The translations under genes were made by a program, and so were the position numbers. 64,000 nucleotides of DNA from Cupriavidus sp. EM10 (GTDB lineage Bacteria; Pseudomonadota; Gammaproteobacteria; Burkholderiales; Burkholderiaceae), in contig NZ_CP076060.1 in the NCBI RefSeq assembly GCF_018729255.1, forward strand, positions 2,976,001 through 3,040,000. Direction: 5' to 3'. The notes under the pieces are model-generated. The model was not told the origin of the DNA and made no database searches. It saw nothing but the letters and a program-made list of their open reading frames with translations. Positions 25,607 to 34,339 of this stretch are shown piece after piece; positions within the stretch are counted from its first letter, which is position 1, and every line of letters begins with the position of its first letter.

Positions 25607-25635
25607 AAAAAGCCCGCTGACACCAGCGGGCTTTT
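25607..25635. terminator. Bidirectional terminator between yidB and the barstar gene
   Basis: AGCCCGCTG and CAGCGGGCT form a perfect 9-base stem with a 4-base loop, flanked by AAAAA on the left and TTTT on the right. It separates two convergent genes. Confidence 0.87.
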
Positions 25636-25671
25636 GCATCGAGGATAACCGGTTCAAACTGTTCGGGCTTC

Positions 25672-26280
25672 TCAGGCGAACGAGTAGAACACCCGGAACT
25701 GCACCTTGCGCTCGCTCCAGAATTCGGCGGCGTCGCGGAACACGTCCAGCAGCACTTCGCGGGCCTCCTTGTCGAATTTCTGCGCAATCGGCAGGCCTTC
25801 CAGCACGATCACGAAACCGGGCTGGGGGCCCGCCTTGTGGATCATGTCGGTCAGGCAGTCGGACAAGGCATCGAAATTCTTGCCGAAATGCTTCGGGAAC
25901 GTGAATTCGGTCGCGATGCGCTCAAGGATCTCGGCCTTGCTCGCGCAGTCGGCACAGTTCGCGTACAGGAAATGCTGATTCAGCGCGGCGGCTGCCTGGG
26001 CCAGCTCGGGCACGCGGAACGCGCGGATCGACTGGACGATGTTCGGGCGCACCGTCTTGAACAGATTCATGGCTCCCTCTTTGGTGCCGTCGTCAGCCCA
26101 TGTAGCCATGACAGGGGCACAAGCGGGCGGAAGCGGGTGCGTCAGATCCTGGCGCGGCATCATCAGCACATTGTCATATAGGTTCTGGGCCTGATGGTGA
26201 GCCCTTTGCCAGCCATCTCCGGCGCCGCGCTCCTCGCGGGCGGCAAGGGCGTCGCCCAATCCGAAAATGTCAGTCATCAT
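25672..26280 (-). CDS. Barstar-family ribonuclease inhibitor
   Basis: Barstar binds and blocks a guanyl-specific RNase inside the producer cell. The barstar domain is in the last 130 residues: VRPNIVQSIRAFRVPELAQA, FTFPKHFGKNFDALSDCLTDM, the helix contacting the RNase active site, and FVIVLEGLP. The upstream gene is the matching RNase. Two starts are possible: ATG at 26280, overlapping the RNase stop as ATGATGA (202 residues), or ATG at 26070 with a strong AGAGGGAG ribosome site (132 residues, nearer the family length). The extra 70 N-terminal residues match nothing I know. Confidence 0.87.
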   Translation of the reverse strand: MMTDIFGLGDALAAREERGAGDGWQRAHHQAQNLYDNVLMMPRQDLTHPLPPACAPVMATWADDGTKEGAMNLFKTVRPNIVQSIRAFRVPELAQAAAALNQHFLYANCADCASKAEILERIATEFTFPKHFGKNFDALSDCLTDMIHKAGPQPGFVIVLEGLPIAQKFDKEAREVLLDVFRDAAEFWSERKVQFRVFYSFA

Positions 26281-26729
26281 TTGGTTATCCGTTTGAAACT
26301 GTTGTAGTGGTCTTCCGTGTAATAGCAGTCGTTTGCGGCGCGTTGATCACCTCCGCAAACTATCCGCCTGGCTCCCCGATTCCGGCTTTTGCTGTTCTTG
26401 ACGGTGTATTCGCGGTAATACCCGCGAGGCTGCTGCGGCAGGATGCGTTCGTAGTTGCCGAACCGCGAACCATCCTTGTCATACGGGAACGGGCCGCCTG
26501 CCTGGATCAGGTCCAGCGTCAGCCGCGCCTCGTTGGGCAACTGCTGTGCCTGGATGGTTCCCACCCCGGTCACGTCGGGCGACTGCCTTGCCATCGCGCC
26601 TTGCGGCGACAGGGCCAGCGCCATCGACAGCGCCGCGCCAGCCAACACGTGGCCCAGGCTTCTAGCCAGGCTCAGGGACTGCCAATATGACTGCCGCTGC
26701 GACTGGCTTTGTGAAATCCGGGAACCCAC
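26277..26729 (-). CDS. Secreted guanyl-specific ribonuclease (RNase Sa/barnase type)
   Basis: The 150-residue product has a cleavable signal peptide (hydrophobic stretch ending GAMARQ) and a microbial RNase domain of the N1/T1 family. It aligns with Streptomyces RNase Sa: GPFPYDKDGSRFGNYERILP, E107 in YREYTV, R122 in GARRIV and H141 in TEDHYNSF form the expected catalytic set. Cysteines 125 and 135 could form a disulfide. The start appears to be a GTG at 26729. The barstar gene follows with overlapping codons, so enzyme and inhibitor are made together. Likely role: extracellular RNA scavenging or killing of competitors. Confidence 0.9.
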   Translation of the reverse strand: MGSRISQSQSQRQSYWQSLSLARSLGHVLAGAALSMALALSPQGAMARQSPDVTGVGTIQAQQLPNEARLTLDLIQAGGPFPYDKDGSRFGNYERILPQQPRGYYREYTVKNSKSRNRGARRIVCGGDQRAANDCYYTEDHYNSFKRITK

Positions 26730-26978
26730 GATAGTGAATGAATCGTTGGCGAAAGTTGATGGCGGGTCATTCCGGCGTCGCGTCAGTCTCTTCAGGGACT
26801 CCCAGCGCCCGCCGGCACGCCCAGGCGAGCGTCCGCTTTCAAAGGCGTAAGGTTACGCGCAAGTCCATCATTAATCAATCCCCGCGCCCGGACGGGCCAG
26901 ATTTCCTCAATTGTTTCAACATGTTATCGATATGTGTGCGCATACTAACCGTGCAGGTGGCAATCTGACGCGGACATG
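26730..26978. other. Gene-free stretch upstream of the RNase gene
   Basis: No reading frame here has coding character. It must contain the promoter of the leftward RNase-barstar unit. A possible pair is -35 TTGATT and -10 TAACCT with 17 bases between, read leftward about 26855-26875, but neither is strong. The right end borders the maeB terminator. Confidence 0.35.
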
Positions 26979-27001
26979 AAAAAGCCGGGCGAACCCGGCT
27001 C
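26979..27001 (-). terminator. Terminator of maeB
   Basis: Read leftward, AGCCGGG and CCCGGCT form a perfect 7-base stem with a 4-base loop, followed by TTTTTC. It lies about 55 bases after the maeB stop. Confidence 0.8.
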
Positions 27002-27053
27002 TTGCACCACTTGTCCCGCGCGGCCGAAAATGGGCCGCCGGTCAAACGCCCGA

Positions 27054-29378
27054 TCAGGCCTTGGCCGCGGCGTCCACCACCACCAGCGCCGTCATGTTGA
27101 CGATACGGCGCACCGTCGCCGACGGCGTCAGGATGTGCACCGGCGCCTTCACGCCCAGCAGGATCGGGCCGATGGCCACGTTGTTGCCGGCCGCCACCTT
27201 GAGCAGGTTGTACGAAATATTGGCCGCGTCGATGTTCGGGCAGACCAGCAGGTTGGCTTCGCCCTTGAGCGAGCCGTCCGGCACCAGCGAATCGCGCAGC
27301 TTTTCGTCCAGCGCGCTGTCGCCGTGCATTTCGCCATCCACTTCCAGGTCCGGGGCGCGTTCGCGCAGGATCGCCAGCGTCTCGCGCATCTTGCGGGCCG
27401 ACGGGGCTTCCGACGTACCGAAGTTCGAGTGCGACAGCAGGCCCACCTTGGGCTCGATGCCGAAGCGCTTCAGTTCCTCGGCGGCCATCAGCGTGATCTC
27501 GGCCAGTTCGGCGGCGGTGGGGTCGATGTTGACGTGCGTGTCCACCAGGAAGATCTGGCGACCCGGCAGCACCAGCCCGTTCATCGCGGCGTAGACGCAA
27601 TTGGTGCCGCCCAGCACCTGGTCGATGTAGCGCAGGTGCGCGGCCGTGGTGCTGACCGTGCCGCAGATCATGCCGTCGGCCTCGCCCTTCTTGACCAGCA
27701 TCGCGCCGATCAGCGTGGTGCGGCGGCGCATTTCCAGCTTGGCGTACTGCTGCGTGATGCCTTCGCGGGCCATCATGCGGTAGTAGGCGTCGGAATAGTC
27801 GCGGAAACGGTCGTCGTGCTCGGGGTTGACCACGGTGAAGTCCACGTCCATGCGCAGGCGCAGGCCGAAGCGTTCTATGCGGTGCGCCAGCACGGCCGGT
27901 CGGCCGATCAGGATCGGGTTGGCCAGCTTTTCGTCGACGATCACCTGCACGGCGCGCAGCACGCGTTCCTCTTCGCCCTCCGCAAAGACGATGCGCTTCT
28001 TTTCCATCTCCACCTTGCGCGCGGCCGCGTAGATGGGCTTCATCAGCGTGCCCGAGTGGTAGACGAACTGCTGCAGCTGCAGGCGGTAGGCGTCCATGTC
28101 CTCGATCGGACGCGCGGCCACGCCCGACTTGGCGGCGGCTTCGGCCACGGCCGGCGCGATCTTGACGATCAGGCGCGGGTCGAACGGTTTCGGGATCAGG
28201 TATTCGGGGCCGAACGACAGGTCCTGGATACCGTAGGCCGACGCCACGATATCGCTCTGTTCCTGGCGCGCCAGTTCCGCCACGGCGTTGGCGGCGGCGA
28301 TTTCCATTTCACGCGTGATCGTGGTGGCGCCGCAGTCCAGCGCGCCACGGAAGATGAACGGGAAGCAGAGAACGTTGTTGACCTGGTTCGGATAGTCGGT
28401 GCGGCCCGTGGCGATGATCGCGTCCGGACGCACTTCCTTGGCCAGTTCCGGCAGGATTTCCGGATTCGGGTTGGCCAGCGCCAGCACCAGCGGGTTCTCG
28501 GCCATCTTCTGTACCATCTCGGGCTTGAGCACGCCAGCGGCGGACAGGCCCAGGAAGATGTCGGCGCCGTCGATGACTTCGCCCAGCTTGCGCTTGTCGG
28601 TCTTCTGCTGGAACCGCGCCTTTTCCGGGTCCATCAGCTCGGTGCGGCCTTCATAGACCACGCCGGCCAGGTCGGTCACCCAGATGTTCTCGAGGGGCAG
28701 GCCCATGTCGACGAGCAGGTCCAGGCAGGCCAGCGCGGCCGCGCCGGCGCCCGAGGCCACCAGCTTGACCTTGGAAATATCCTTGCCCACCACCTTGAGG
28801 CCGTTGATCACGGCGGCGCCCACCACGATGGCGGTGCCGTGCTGGTCGTCGTGGAAGACGGGAATCTTCATCCGCTCGCGCAGCTTGCGCTCGACGTAGA
28901 AGCACTCCGGTGCCTTGATGTCTTCAAGGTTGATGCCACCGAACGTCGGCTCAAGCGACGCGATGATGTCCACCAGCTTCTCGGGGTCCTTCTCGTCGAT
29001 CTCGATGTCGAAGACGTCGATGCCGGCGAATTTCTTGAACAGACCGCCCTTGCCTTCCATCACCGGCTTCGACGCCGCGGCGCCAATGTCGCCCAGGCCC
29101 AGCACGGCGGTGCCGTTGGTGATCACGGCCACGAGGTTGCCCCGGGCGGTGTAACGGAACGAATCGGCCGGATTGGCCACGATTTCCTCGCACGCGGCGG
29201 CCACGCCCGGCGAATAGGCCAGGGCCAGGTCGCGCTGGTTCGACAGCGGCTTGGTCGGGGTGACGGAAATCTTGCCGGGGGTCGGAAACTCGTGATATTC
29301 GAGTGCGGCCTTGCGCAGCGCCTCACGCTGCTGCTGTTTCAGATCGTCTTGGGACGGGGACTGCTGAGGGCTTGTCAT
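27054..29378 (-). CDS. maeB: NADP-dependent malic enzyme MaeB (malic enzyme-phosphotransacetylase fusion)
   Basis: MaeB decarboxylates malate to pyruvate, making NADPH. The 774-residue protein has the malic enzyme domain in its first ~430 residues ([29 protein letters not shown], the NADP fold [13 protein letters not shown]) and a C-terminal phosphotransacetylase-like domain ([35 protein letters not shown]) that in E. coli MaeB is regulatory, not catalytic. I start at ATG 29378; the frame extends to 29429 but without similarity. The promoter region shared with thiL carries a perfect palindrome. Confidence 0.95.
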   Translation of the reverse strand: MTSPQQSPSQDDLKQQQREALRKAALEYHEFPTPGKISVTPTKPLSNQRDLALAYSPGVAAACEEIVANPADSFRYTARGNLVAVITNGTAVLGLGDIGAAASKPVMEGKGGLFKKFAGIDVFDIEIDEKDPEKLVDIIASLEPTFGGINLEDIKAPECFYVERKLRERMKIPVFHDDQHGTAIVVGAAVINGLKVVGKDISKVKLVASGAGAAALACLDLLVDMGLPLENIWVTDLAGVVYEGRTELMDPEKARFQQKTDKRKLGEVIDGADIFLGLSAAGVLKPEMVQKMAENPLVLALANPNPEILPELAKEVRPDAIIATGRTDYPNQVNNVLCFPFIFRGALDCGATTITREMEIAAANAVAELARQEQSDIVASAYGIQDLSFGPEYLIPKPFDPRLIVKIAPAVAEAAAKSGVAARPIEDMDAYRLQLQQFVYHSGTLMKPIYAAARKVEMEKKRIVFAEGEEERVLRAVQVIVDEKLANPILIGRPAVLAHRIERFGLRLRMDVDFTVVNPEHDDRFRDYSDAYYRMMAREGITQQYAKLEMRRRTTLIGAMLVKKGEADGMICGTVSTTAAHLRYIDQVLGGTNCVYAAMNGLVLPGRQIFLVDTHVNIDPTAAELAEITLMAAEELKRFGIEPKVGLLSHSNFGTSEAPSARKMRETLAILRERAPDLEVDGEMHGDSALDEKLRDSLVPDGSLKGEANLLVCPNIDAANISYNLLKVAAGNNVAIGPILLGVKAPVHILTPSATVRRIVNMTALVVVDAAAKA

Positions 29379-29469
29379 CTGCGCATCTTCCGATCGGTGG
29401 AGCCGCACTGAATAACGCTGGGAGAGCACGGGCCGGCTCCACGAACCCGTCGTCTCCGCTTGTACGCGC

Positions 29470-29526
29470 TTGAATTTGCACGCTTAAGGACTGCGCATTT
29501 TATATTGTGAAAAACTATTTCACAAT
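29470..29526. promoter_or_regulatory. Divergent maeB/thiL promoters overlapped by a perfect palindrome
   Basis: Read leftward, TTGTGA and TAAAAT stand 17 bases apart, a good sigma-70 promoter for maeB. Read rightward, TTGCAC (29476-29481) and TTATAT stand 18 bases apart and could serve thiL. A perfect inverted repeat with arms TTGTGAAA (29505-29512) and TTTCACAA (29518-29525) and a 5-base spacer covers the maeB -35 and spacer. It is not a CRP site, whose half-sites are 6 bases apart. The binding protein is unknown. Confidence 0.6.
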
Positions 29527-29611
29527 GGGCGTTTTGCGCGGGGCACCTTTGCGTTTCGGTACAATATGCCGCATGCCGATGGGCTTGACCAGCCGGTATG
29601 CCCCCCACCCC

Positions 29612-30592
29612 ATGCCAGATCCCATCCCCGCTTCGCTTTCCGAATTCGACCTGATTCGCCGCTTCTTCACGCGCCCCGTGCACAAGGCCGCGCTGGGCGT
29701 GGGCGATGACTGCGCGCTGATCGACGCCCGGCCGGGCCATCAGCTTGCCATCAGCACCGACATGCTGGTCAGCGGCCGCCATTTTTTCCCCGACGTTTCG
29801 CCCCGCGCGCTGGGCCACAAGGCGCTGGCCGTGAACCTGTCGGACCTGGCGGCGATGGGCGCCGAGCCGCGCGCCTTCACGCTGGCGCTGGCGCTGCCCG
29901 AGGCCGACCCAGTCTGGCTGGAGGCATTTGCCGGCGGCATGCTGGCCCTGGCCGACGACCACGGCTGCGAGCTGATCGGCGGCGATACCACCAAGGGTCC
30001 GCTCACGCTGTCGATCACGGTGTTTGGCGATGTGCCGATGCGCCAGGCCCTGCGGCGCGACGCCGCGCGCCCCGGCGACGACATCTGGATTTCCGGCACG
30101 CTGGGCGACGCACGCCTGGCGCTTGGCGACTGCCGGGGCGAATGGCTGCTGCCCGAGCCCGATTTCACGGTGATCCGCCCGCGCATGGACATGCCCACCC
30201 CGCGCGTGGCGCTGGGCATGGCGCTGCGCGGCGTGGCGCATGCCGCACTTGATATCTCCGATGGCCTGATTGGCGACCTGGGCCATATCCTGGCGCGCTC
30301 GTCGGTGGGCGCCATTATCGATGTCGACGCGCTGCCGCGTTCCGAGATTCTCGGTTCGCAGCCGCTGGCGCTGCAGCGCGAATGCGTGCTGGCCGGCGGC
30401 GACGACTACGAGCTGTGCTTCACCGCCCCGGCGGGCAACCGCGAGGCCATCGGCGCCATCGGCCAGCAGTTGGGGCTGCCGCTGACCCGTGCCGGTTCGA
30501 TCACATCGGAAGCTGGCTTGCGGATCGTCGACGGCAATGGCGATCCCTTCACGTTCACGGGCGCGTCGTTCGATCATTTCAGCGCCCCGTGA
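29612..30592 (+). CDS. thiL: Thiamine-monophosphate kinase ThiL
   Basis: ThiL phosphorylates thiamin monophosphate to thiamin pyrophosphate. The 326-residue protein is of the PurM/ThiL fold: SEFDLIRRFFTRP, GVGDDCALI, AISTDMLVSGRHFFPD, DLAAMGAEPRAF and LDISDGLIGDLGHIL are diagnostic. I start at ATG 29612 (MPDPIPASLSEF); a longer frame reaches back through the promoter and is unlikely. pgpA and pncC follow on the same strand, a common order in beta-proteobacteria. Confidence 0.95.
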   Translation: MPDPIPASLSEFDLIRRFFTRPVHKAALGVGDDCALIDARPGHQLAISTDMLVSGRHFFPDVSPRALGHKALAVNLSDLAAMGAEPRAFTLALALPEADPVWLEAFAGGMLALADDHGCELIGGDTTKGPLTLSITVFGDVPMRQALRRDAARPGDDIWISGTLGDARLALGDCRGEWLLPEPDFTVIRPRMDMPTPRVALGMALRGVAHAALDISDGLIGDLGHILARSSVGAIIDVDALPRSEILGSQPLALQRECVLAGGDDYELCFTAPAGNREAIGAIGQQLGLPLTRAGSITSEAGLRIVDGNGDPFTFTGASFDHFSAP

Positions 30593-30696
30593 CACATCGC
30601 GCGCAAGCCGTGTCATGATGCCAGGCATGCGCGCAACAGGGAGAGCTGCAAGCTTGCGCGCCATATATCACTAGAAAAAGTCGAGCCAGGTTCTTG

Positions 30697-31278
30697 ATGT
30701 CCGCTTACCCCCCCGGGGCCGCGCCGCGCGACCCCGCCAATCCTGCCGAGCCCGTCACGCTGGAAGCCGGCCAGACCGCCAAGGTCATGCGGCCGACGGC
30801 CCGCTTCATGTTCGGCCATCCTGCCCGCCTGATCGCACTGGGTTTCGGCTCAGGCCTGTCGCCGGTGAGCCCCGGCACGGTGGGCACGCTCTATGGCTGG
30901 CTGTCGTACGTCGTAATCTCGATGTGGATCGAGCCGAACACGTGGCTGTGGATCATCGCCGGCGGCTTCGTGGTGGGCATCTGGGCCTGCCTGCGCACCG
31001 CGCGGGACATGGGCGTGTACGACCATGGCAGCATGGTCTGGGACGAGATCATCGCCTTCTGGCTGGTGCTGGTCTTCGTCATGCCCACCGGCTTCTGGGG
31101 CCAGTTCGCGGCGTTCGCGTGGTTCCGCTTCTTCGACATCGTCAAGCCGGCGCCGATCCGCTACTACGACCGCACGCTGAAGGGGCCGGGCTTTACCGGC
31201 GCGTTCGGCGTGATGTTCGACGATATCTTCGCGGCGTTCTATACGCTGCTCGTCTTTGCCCTGTGGCGCTCGTTCTGA
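30697..31278 (+). CDS. pgpA: Phosphatidylglycerophosphatase A
   Basis: PgpA dephosphorylates phosphatidylglycerophosphate to phosphatidylglycerol in the inner membrane. The 193-residue protein has the signature GFGSGLSPVSPGTVGTLYGW near residue 50, three to four membrane segments, WDEIIAFWLVLVF and FFDIVKPAPIRYYDR, all family-conserved. Start ATG at 30697. It lies between thiL and pncC, as often seen. Confidence 0.93.
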   Translation: MSAYPPGAAPRDPANPAEPVTLEAGQTAKVMRPTARFMFGHPARLIALGFGSGLSPVSPGTVGTLYGWLSYVVISMWIEPNTWLWIIAGGFVVGIWACLRTARDMGVYDHGSMVWDEIIAFWLVLVFVMPTGFWGQFAAFAWFRFFDIVKPAPIRYYDRTLKGPGFTGAFGVMFDDIFAAFYTLLVFALWRSF

Positions 31279-31320
31279 GCGCCGCACCTTTGCGTACCAG
31301 GATTCCGGGGAACCGCCACC

Positions 31321-31818
31321 ATGTCCGTCAGCCGCCTGCTTGACCAGCTTGCCATCCAGGCCGGCGCCACCCTAGCGGAACGCTCGCTCATGCTGGCCAC
31401 CGCCGAATCCTGCACGGGCGGCCTGGTGGCGGCGGCCATCACCGATGTCTCGGGGTCGTCGGGCTGGTTCGAACGCGGCTTCGTGACCTATTCGAACGAA
31501 GCCAAGACCACCATGATCGGCGTGCCGGCGAAGCTGATCCGCGACCACGGCGCCGTGAGCGAGGAAGTGGCCCATGCCATGGCCGAGGGCGCGCTGCTGA
31601 ACAGCCGCGCGCAGGTATCGCTGTCGATTACCGGCGTAGCCGGCCCGAACGGCGGCTCGCCGGAAAAACCGGTGGGCATGGTCTGCTTCGGCTGGAGCAA
31701 CCGCATCACCACGCGCACGGAGACCCAGCGCTTCAAGGGAGATCGCGCGCAAATCCGCCGCCAGGCGGCCGAACACGCGATGCGCGGGCTGATCGAATTG
31801 ATCCGGAACGAGGAATAA
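31321..31818 (+). CDS. pncC: Nicotinamide-nucleotide amidase PncC (CinA C-terminal domain)
   Basis: PncC deamidates nicotinamide mononucleotide to nicotinate mononucleotide, recycling NAD breakdown products. The 165-residue single-domain protein has TAESCTGGLVAAAITDVSGSS, the catalytic serine region, and TYSNEAKTTMIGVP and GVAGPNGGSPEKPVG. It lacks the N-terminal CinA domain. Start ATG at 31321 follows pgpA by 42 bases. It ends in front of a hairpin repeat and convergent pyrF. Confidence 0.92.
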   Translation: MSVSRLLDQLAIQAGATLAERSLMLATAESCTGGLVAAAITDVSGSSGWFERGFVTYSNEAKTTMIGVPAKLIRDHGAVSEEVAHAMAEGALLNSRAQVSLSITGVAGPNGGSPEKPVGMVCFGWSNRITTRTETQRFKGDRAQIRRQAAEHAMRGLIELIRNEE

Positions 31819-31819
31819 G

Positions 31820-31925
31820 AGGGGTTGGGGGTGAGGGCCAGCGGCTCAAGTCAGACAAGCCGCCATTTGCACCGCCGCGCCCTCACCCCCGGCCCCTCTC
31901 CCATGGGATGGGAGAGGGGAGAAAA
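31820..31925. repeat. GC-rich palindromic repeat, copy 2 (convergent gap, longest form)
   Basis: Perfect 12-base arms CCCCTCTCCCAT (31893-31904) and ATGGGAGAGGGG (31908-31919) around GGG. In addition GAGGGGTTGGGGGTGAGGGC (31820-31839) pairs, with two mismatches, with GCCCTCACCCCCGGCCCCTC at 31879-31898, so two alternative hairpins compete for the same bases. It lies between convergent pncC and pyrF. Confidence 0.8.
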
Positions 31926-31941
31926 CACAAATCCGCCGATA

Positions 31942-32760
31942 TCAGCCGTGCCGATACCGGTTGATCGTTTCCCGCGTCTGCAGCGCGACGTTGCGGGCGG
32001 CGGCGGCGAAGTCCTTGTCGCGGCTGGCGTACAGGATCGCGCGCGAGGAATTGATCATCATGCCGGTGCCATCGGCCGTACGGCCGGCCCGGACGGTGGC
32101 CTCGATGTCGCCGCCCTGGGCGCCGATGCCCGGGATCAGCAGCGGCATGTCGCCCACGATCTGGCGCACCTTGGCGATCTCGTTCGGGAACGTCGCGCCC
32201 ACCACAAGGCCCATCTGACCATTGGTATTCCAGCGCTCGCGCGCGGCCTCGGCCACCACCTGGTACAGCGGCTTGCCGTCGACCTGCAGGAACTGCACGT
32301 CCGAGCCGCCCGGGTTCGACGTGCGGCACAGCACGATCACGCCCTTGCCCGGATGCGCCAGGTACGGCGACATCGAATCGAAGCCCATGTACGGGCTGAC
32401 CGTCACCGCGTCGGCCTTGTAGCGGTCGAAAGCCTCGATCGCGTAGTGCTCGGCCGTCGACCCGATATCGCCGCGCTTGGCGTCCAGGATCACCGGAATC
32501 CCGGGATGCGCGTCATGGATGTACTCGACCAGCTGTTCGAGCTGGTCCTCGGCGCGCTGCGAGTGGAAATAGGCAATCTGGGGCTTGAAGGCGCAGACCA
32601 GGTCGGCCGTGGCGTCGACGATCTCGCGGCAGAACGAAAAGATCGCGCCGCCGGTGCCGGTCATCGACAGCGGCAGCTTGGCCGGGTCCGGATCGAGCCC
32701 GACGCACAGCAGGGAATCGTTTCGCTGCCAGGCATTGGACAGCAGCTCGGTAAATGTCAT
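31942..32760 (-). CDS. pyrF: Orotidine 5'-phosphate decarboxylase PyrF (type 2)
   Basis: PyrF makes UMP from orotidylate, the last step of pyrimidine synthesis. The 272-residue protein is of the longer type 2 form found in beta-proteobacteria and actinobacteria: [14 protein letters not shown], the catalytic lysine-aspartate motif [16 protein letters not shown], and [14 protein letters not shown]. Start ATG at 32760. It is convergent with pncC and divergent from the DMT transporter gene. Confidence 0.95.
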   Translation of the reverse strand: MTFTELLSNAWQRNDSLLCVGLDPDPAKLPLSMTGTGGAIFSFCREIVDATADLVCAFKPQIAYFHSQRAEDQLEQLVEYIHDAHPGIPVILDAKRGDIGSTAEHYAIEAFDRYKADAVTVSPYMGFDSMSPYLAHPGKGVIVLCRTSNPGGSDVQFLQVDGKPLYQVVAEAARERWNTNGQMGLVVGATFPNEIAKVRQIVGDMPLLIPGIGAQGGDIEATVRAGRTADGTGMMINSSRAILYASRDKDFAAAARNVALQTRETINRYRHG

Positions 32761-32982
32761 GGGATGCTCGGTATTCTGTAAGGCCGGCGGCCCGGCTGTG
32801 TTCGACAGTCTTCACAGCATAACGCGGGCAGGCACCGGCCGGTTGGCGCGGCGGGGCGAACCAGGCATTCCGCGGCGCGCCGTATGGCGTGGGCGGCATT
32901 CTACCCGGTGGCGTGCTATTGTCTGGAGCTTCCGCTTAAAAGAAGCGATCCCATCACATCAGGTCGCCAATCCGCCAGAGCC

Positions 32983-33867
32983 ATGCAACTCGACCGCCGC
33001 GGTCTCATCCTGCTCGTCATTCTGACCATCGCCTGGGGCCTGAACTGGCCCGTCATGAAAATCGGCGTGGCGCACTTCCCGGCCATGGGATTCCGGCTGC
33101 TGTGCATGGCCGGCGGCCTGGTGGCGCTGGGCCTGGCCCTGAAGCTGCGCGGCGATTCGCTGCATGTGCCACGCCACGCCTGGGCCACGGTGGTCAAGCT
33201 GGCCATCCCGAACATGGTCATCTGGCACCTGTTCGCGATCTGCGCGGTCAAGCTGCTGTCGTCGGGCCGGGCCGCCATCCTGGGCTACACGATGCCGATC
33301 TGGGCCGTGGTCTGGGGCCTGCTGATCTTCCGCGAGCGCATCGCGCTATCGGCCTGGATCGGCATCGCCTGCGCGCTGACCGGCACGGTGCTGCTGCTGT
33401 CGGGCGAGATCGCCGCGCTGACCGGCAGCCCGGCGGGCACCCTGCTGATGCTGGTGGCCGCCGCCGGCTGGGGCTTCGGCACCCAGCTGATGAAACGCAC
33501 GCAGATCGACATTCCCATCGGCGCGCTGACCTTCTGGATGCTGGCCGTCACGCTGCCGTTCCTGGCCATCGGCTCGCTGCTGTTCGAAACCGGCTGGCGC
33601 ATGCCGACCGGCATCGAATGGGCCGCCATCGCCTACAACGCCGTGGTGGTCTTCGCGTACTGCCACCTGGTCTGGTTCGCGCTGGCGCGCAGCCTGCCGC
33701 CGGTGGTGTCGAGCCTGTCGATCATGTTCATCCCGGTGGTGGGCGTGTTCTCGGGCATGTGGCTGCTGGGCGAGACGCCGCACTGGCAGGACTACGCGGC
33801 CATAGTGCTGATGTTCGCGGCGCTGTCGTCGGTGATGCTGGCTCCGCTGCTGGGCCGGCGCCTGTGA
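32983..33867 (+). CDS. DMT/EamA family transporter
   Basis: The 294-residue protein has ten predicted membrane segments arranged as two EamA repeats, with ILTIAWGLNWPVMKIGV in the first helix and GYTMPIWAVVWGLLIFRERI at the end of repeat one, typical of drug/metabolite exporters. Substrate unknown; relatives export amino acids, purines or toxic metabolites. Start ATG at 32983. It is divergent from pyrF and about 470 bases upstream of corA. Confidence 0.85.
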   Translation: MQLDRRGLILLVILTIAWGLNWPVMKIGVAHFPAMGFRLLCMAGGLVALGLALKLRGDSLHVPRHAWATVVKLAIPNMVIWHLFAICAVKLLSSGRAAILGYTMPIWAVVWGLLIFRERIALSAWIGIACALTGTVLLLSGEIAALTGSPAGTLLMLVAAAGWGFGTQLMKRTQIDIPIGALTFWMLAVTLPFLAIGSLLFETGWRMPTGIEWAAIAYNAVVVFAYCHLVWFALARSLPPVVSSLSIMFIPVVGVFSGMWLLGETPHWQDYAAIVLMFAALSSVMLAPLLGRRL

Positions 33868-34339
33868 GCAACACCGGCGCAGAGATTTCGCTTAACAAGC
33901 CCCCTGCGTTGGATTACACTCGCGGCCATCAGAATCCCGGAGAAACTACGTGGGCAGTAGCATCGGGTGTTCGGGTTGTCGCGGCCAGGCCGCGTCATCG
34001 TCGGATGCCATGTCACTGCGGGCTGCGTAACGCCGATCCGCGCGGGGCCATCGTCCTGCTCGTCGCCGTGCTTGCCCGCAGACACCTGCGGGTGAGTGTG
34101 TCTTTCCGTTTCTCCTGCGGCCGCCGTCCGGCCGCCGCGCGCTGCGGATCTTCCCTCCCCCCGGCTTGCCAGCCAGATACAGGCAACAGGCAAACGTCAT
34201 CGCCTTGCAGCGGACCCGGCTCTGGCCGTCCGCACGCAGCGCGATCACGCTTGCCGGCCGCCCATGGTCGCTTTGCTGGCGATGCCTTGCCTGCGCCTGT
34301 TTCCGGACAACGCGCAATCAGTAACAAGGAATCCAAGGG
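33868..34339 (+). other. Long leader region upstream of corA
   Basis: No full-size gene is supported in these 472 bases. The stretch holds a possible 26-codon ORF (33950-34030) and a perfect hairpin, CCCGCAG/CTGCGGG with an ACAC loop (34075-34092), followed by a pyrimidine-rich tract. GC content is as high as in genes but no frame shows coding character. It may be an untranslated leader controlling corA. Confidence 0.4.
33950..34030 (+). CDS. Possible 26-codon leader peptide upstream of corA
   Basis: A GTG codon preceded by CCCGGAGAAACTAC (GGAG seven bases away) opens a 26-codon frame ending in TAA. It encodes a serine/glycine-rich peptide with a CSGC pair near residue 7. It lies in the corA leader, 45 bases before a perfect hairpin. 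Salmonella corA has a comparable short leader ORF (corL), but there is no sequence match to support homology. Low confidence. Confidence 0.2.
   Translation: MGSSIGCSGCRGQAASSSDAMSLRAA

Noticed and set aside
26976..29411. Long plus-strand open frame opposite maeB
   Set aside because: Antisense shadow of a well-matched malic enzyme; no recognisable motifs.
29505..29525. CRP site in the maeB/thiL gap
   Set aside because: TGTGA and TCACA are 9 bases apart rather than 6.
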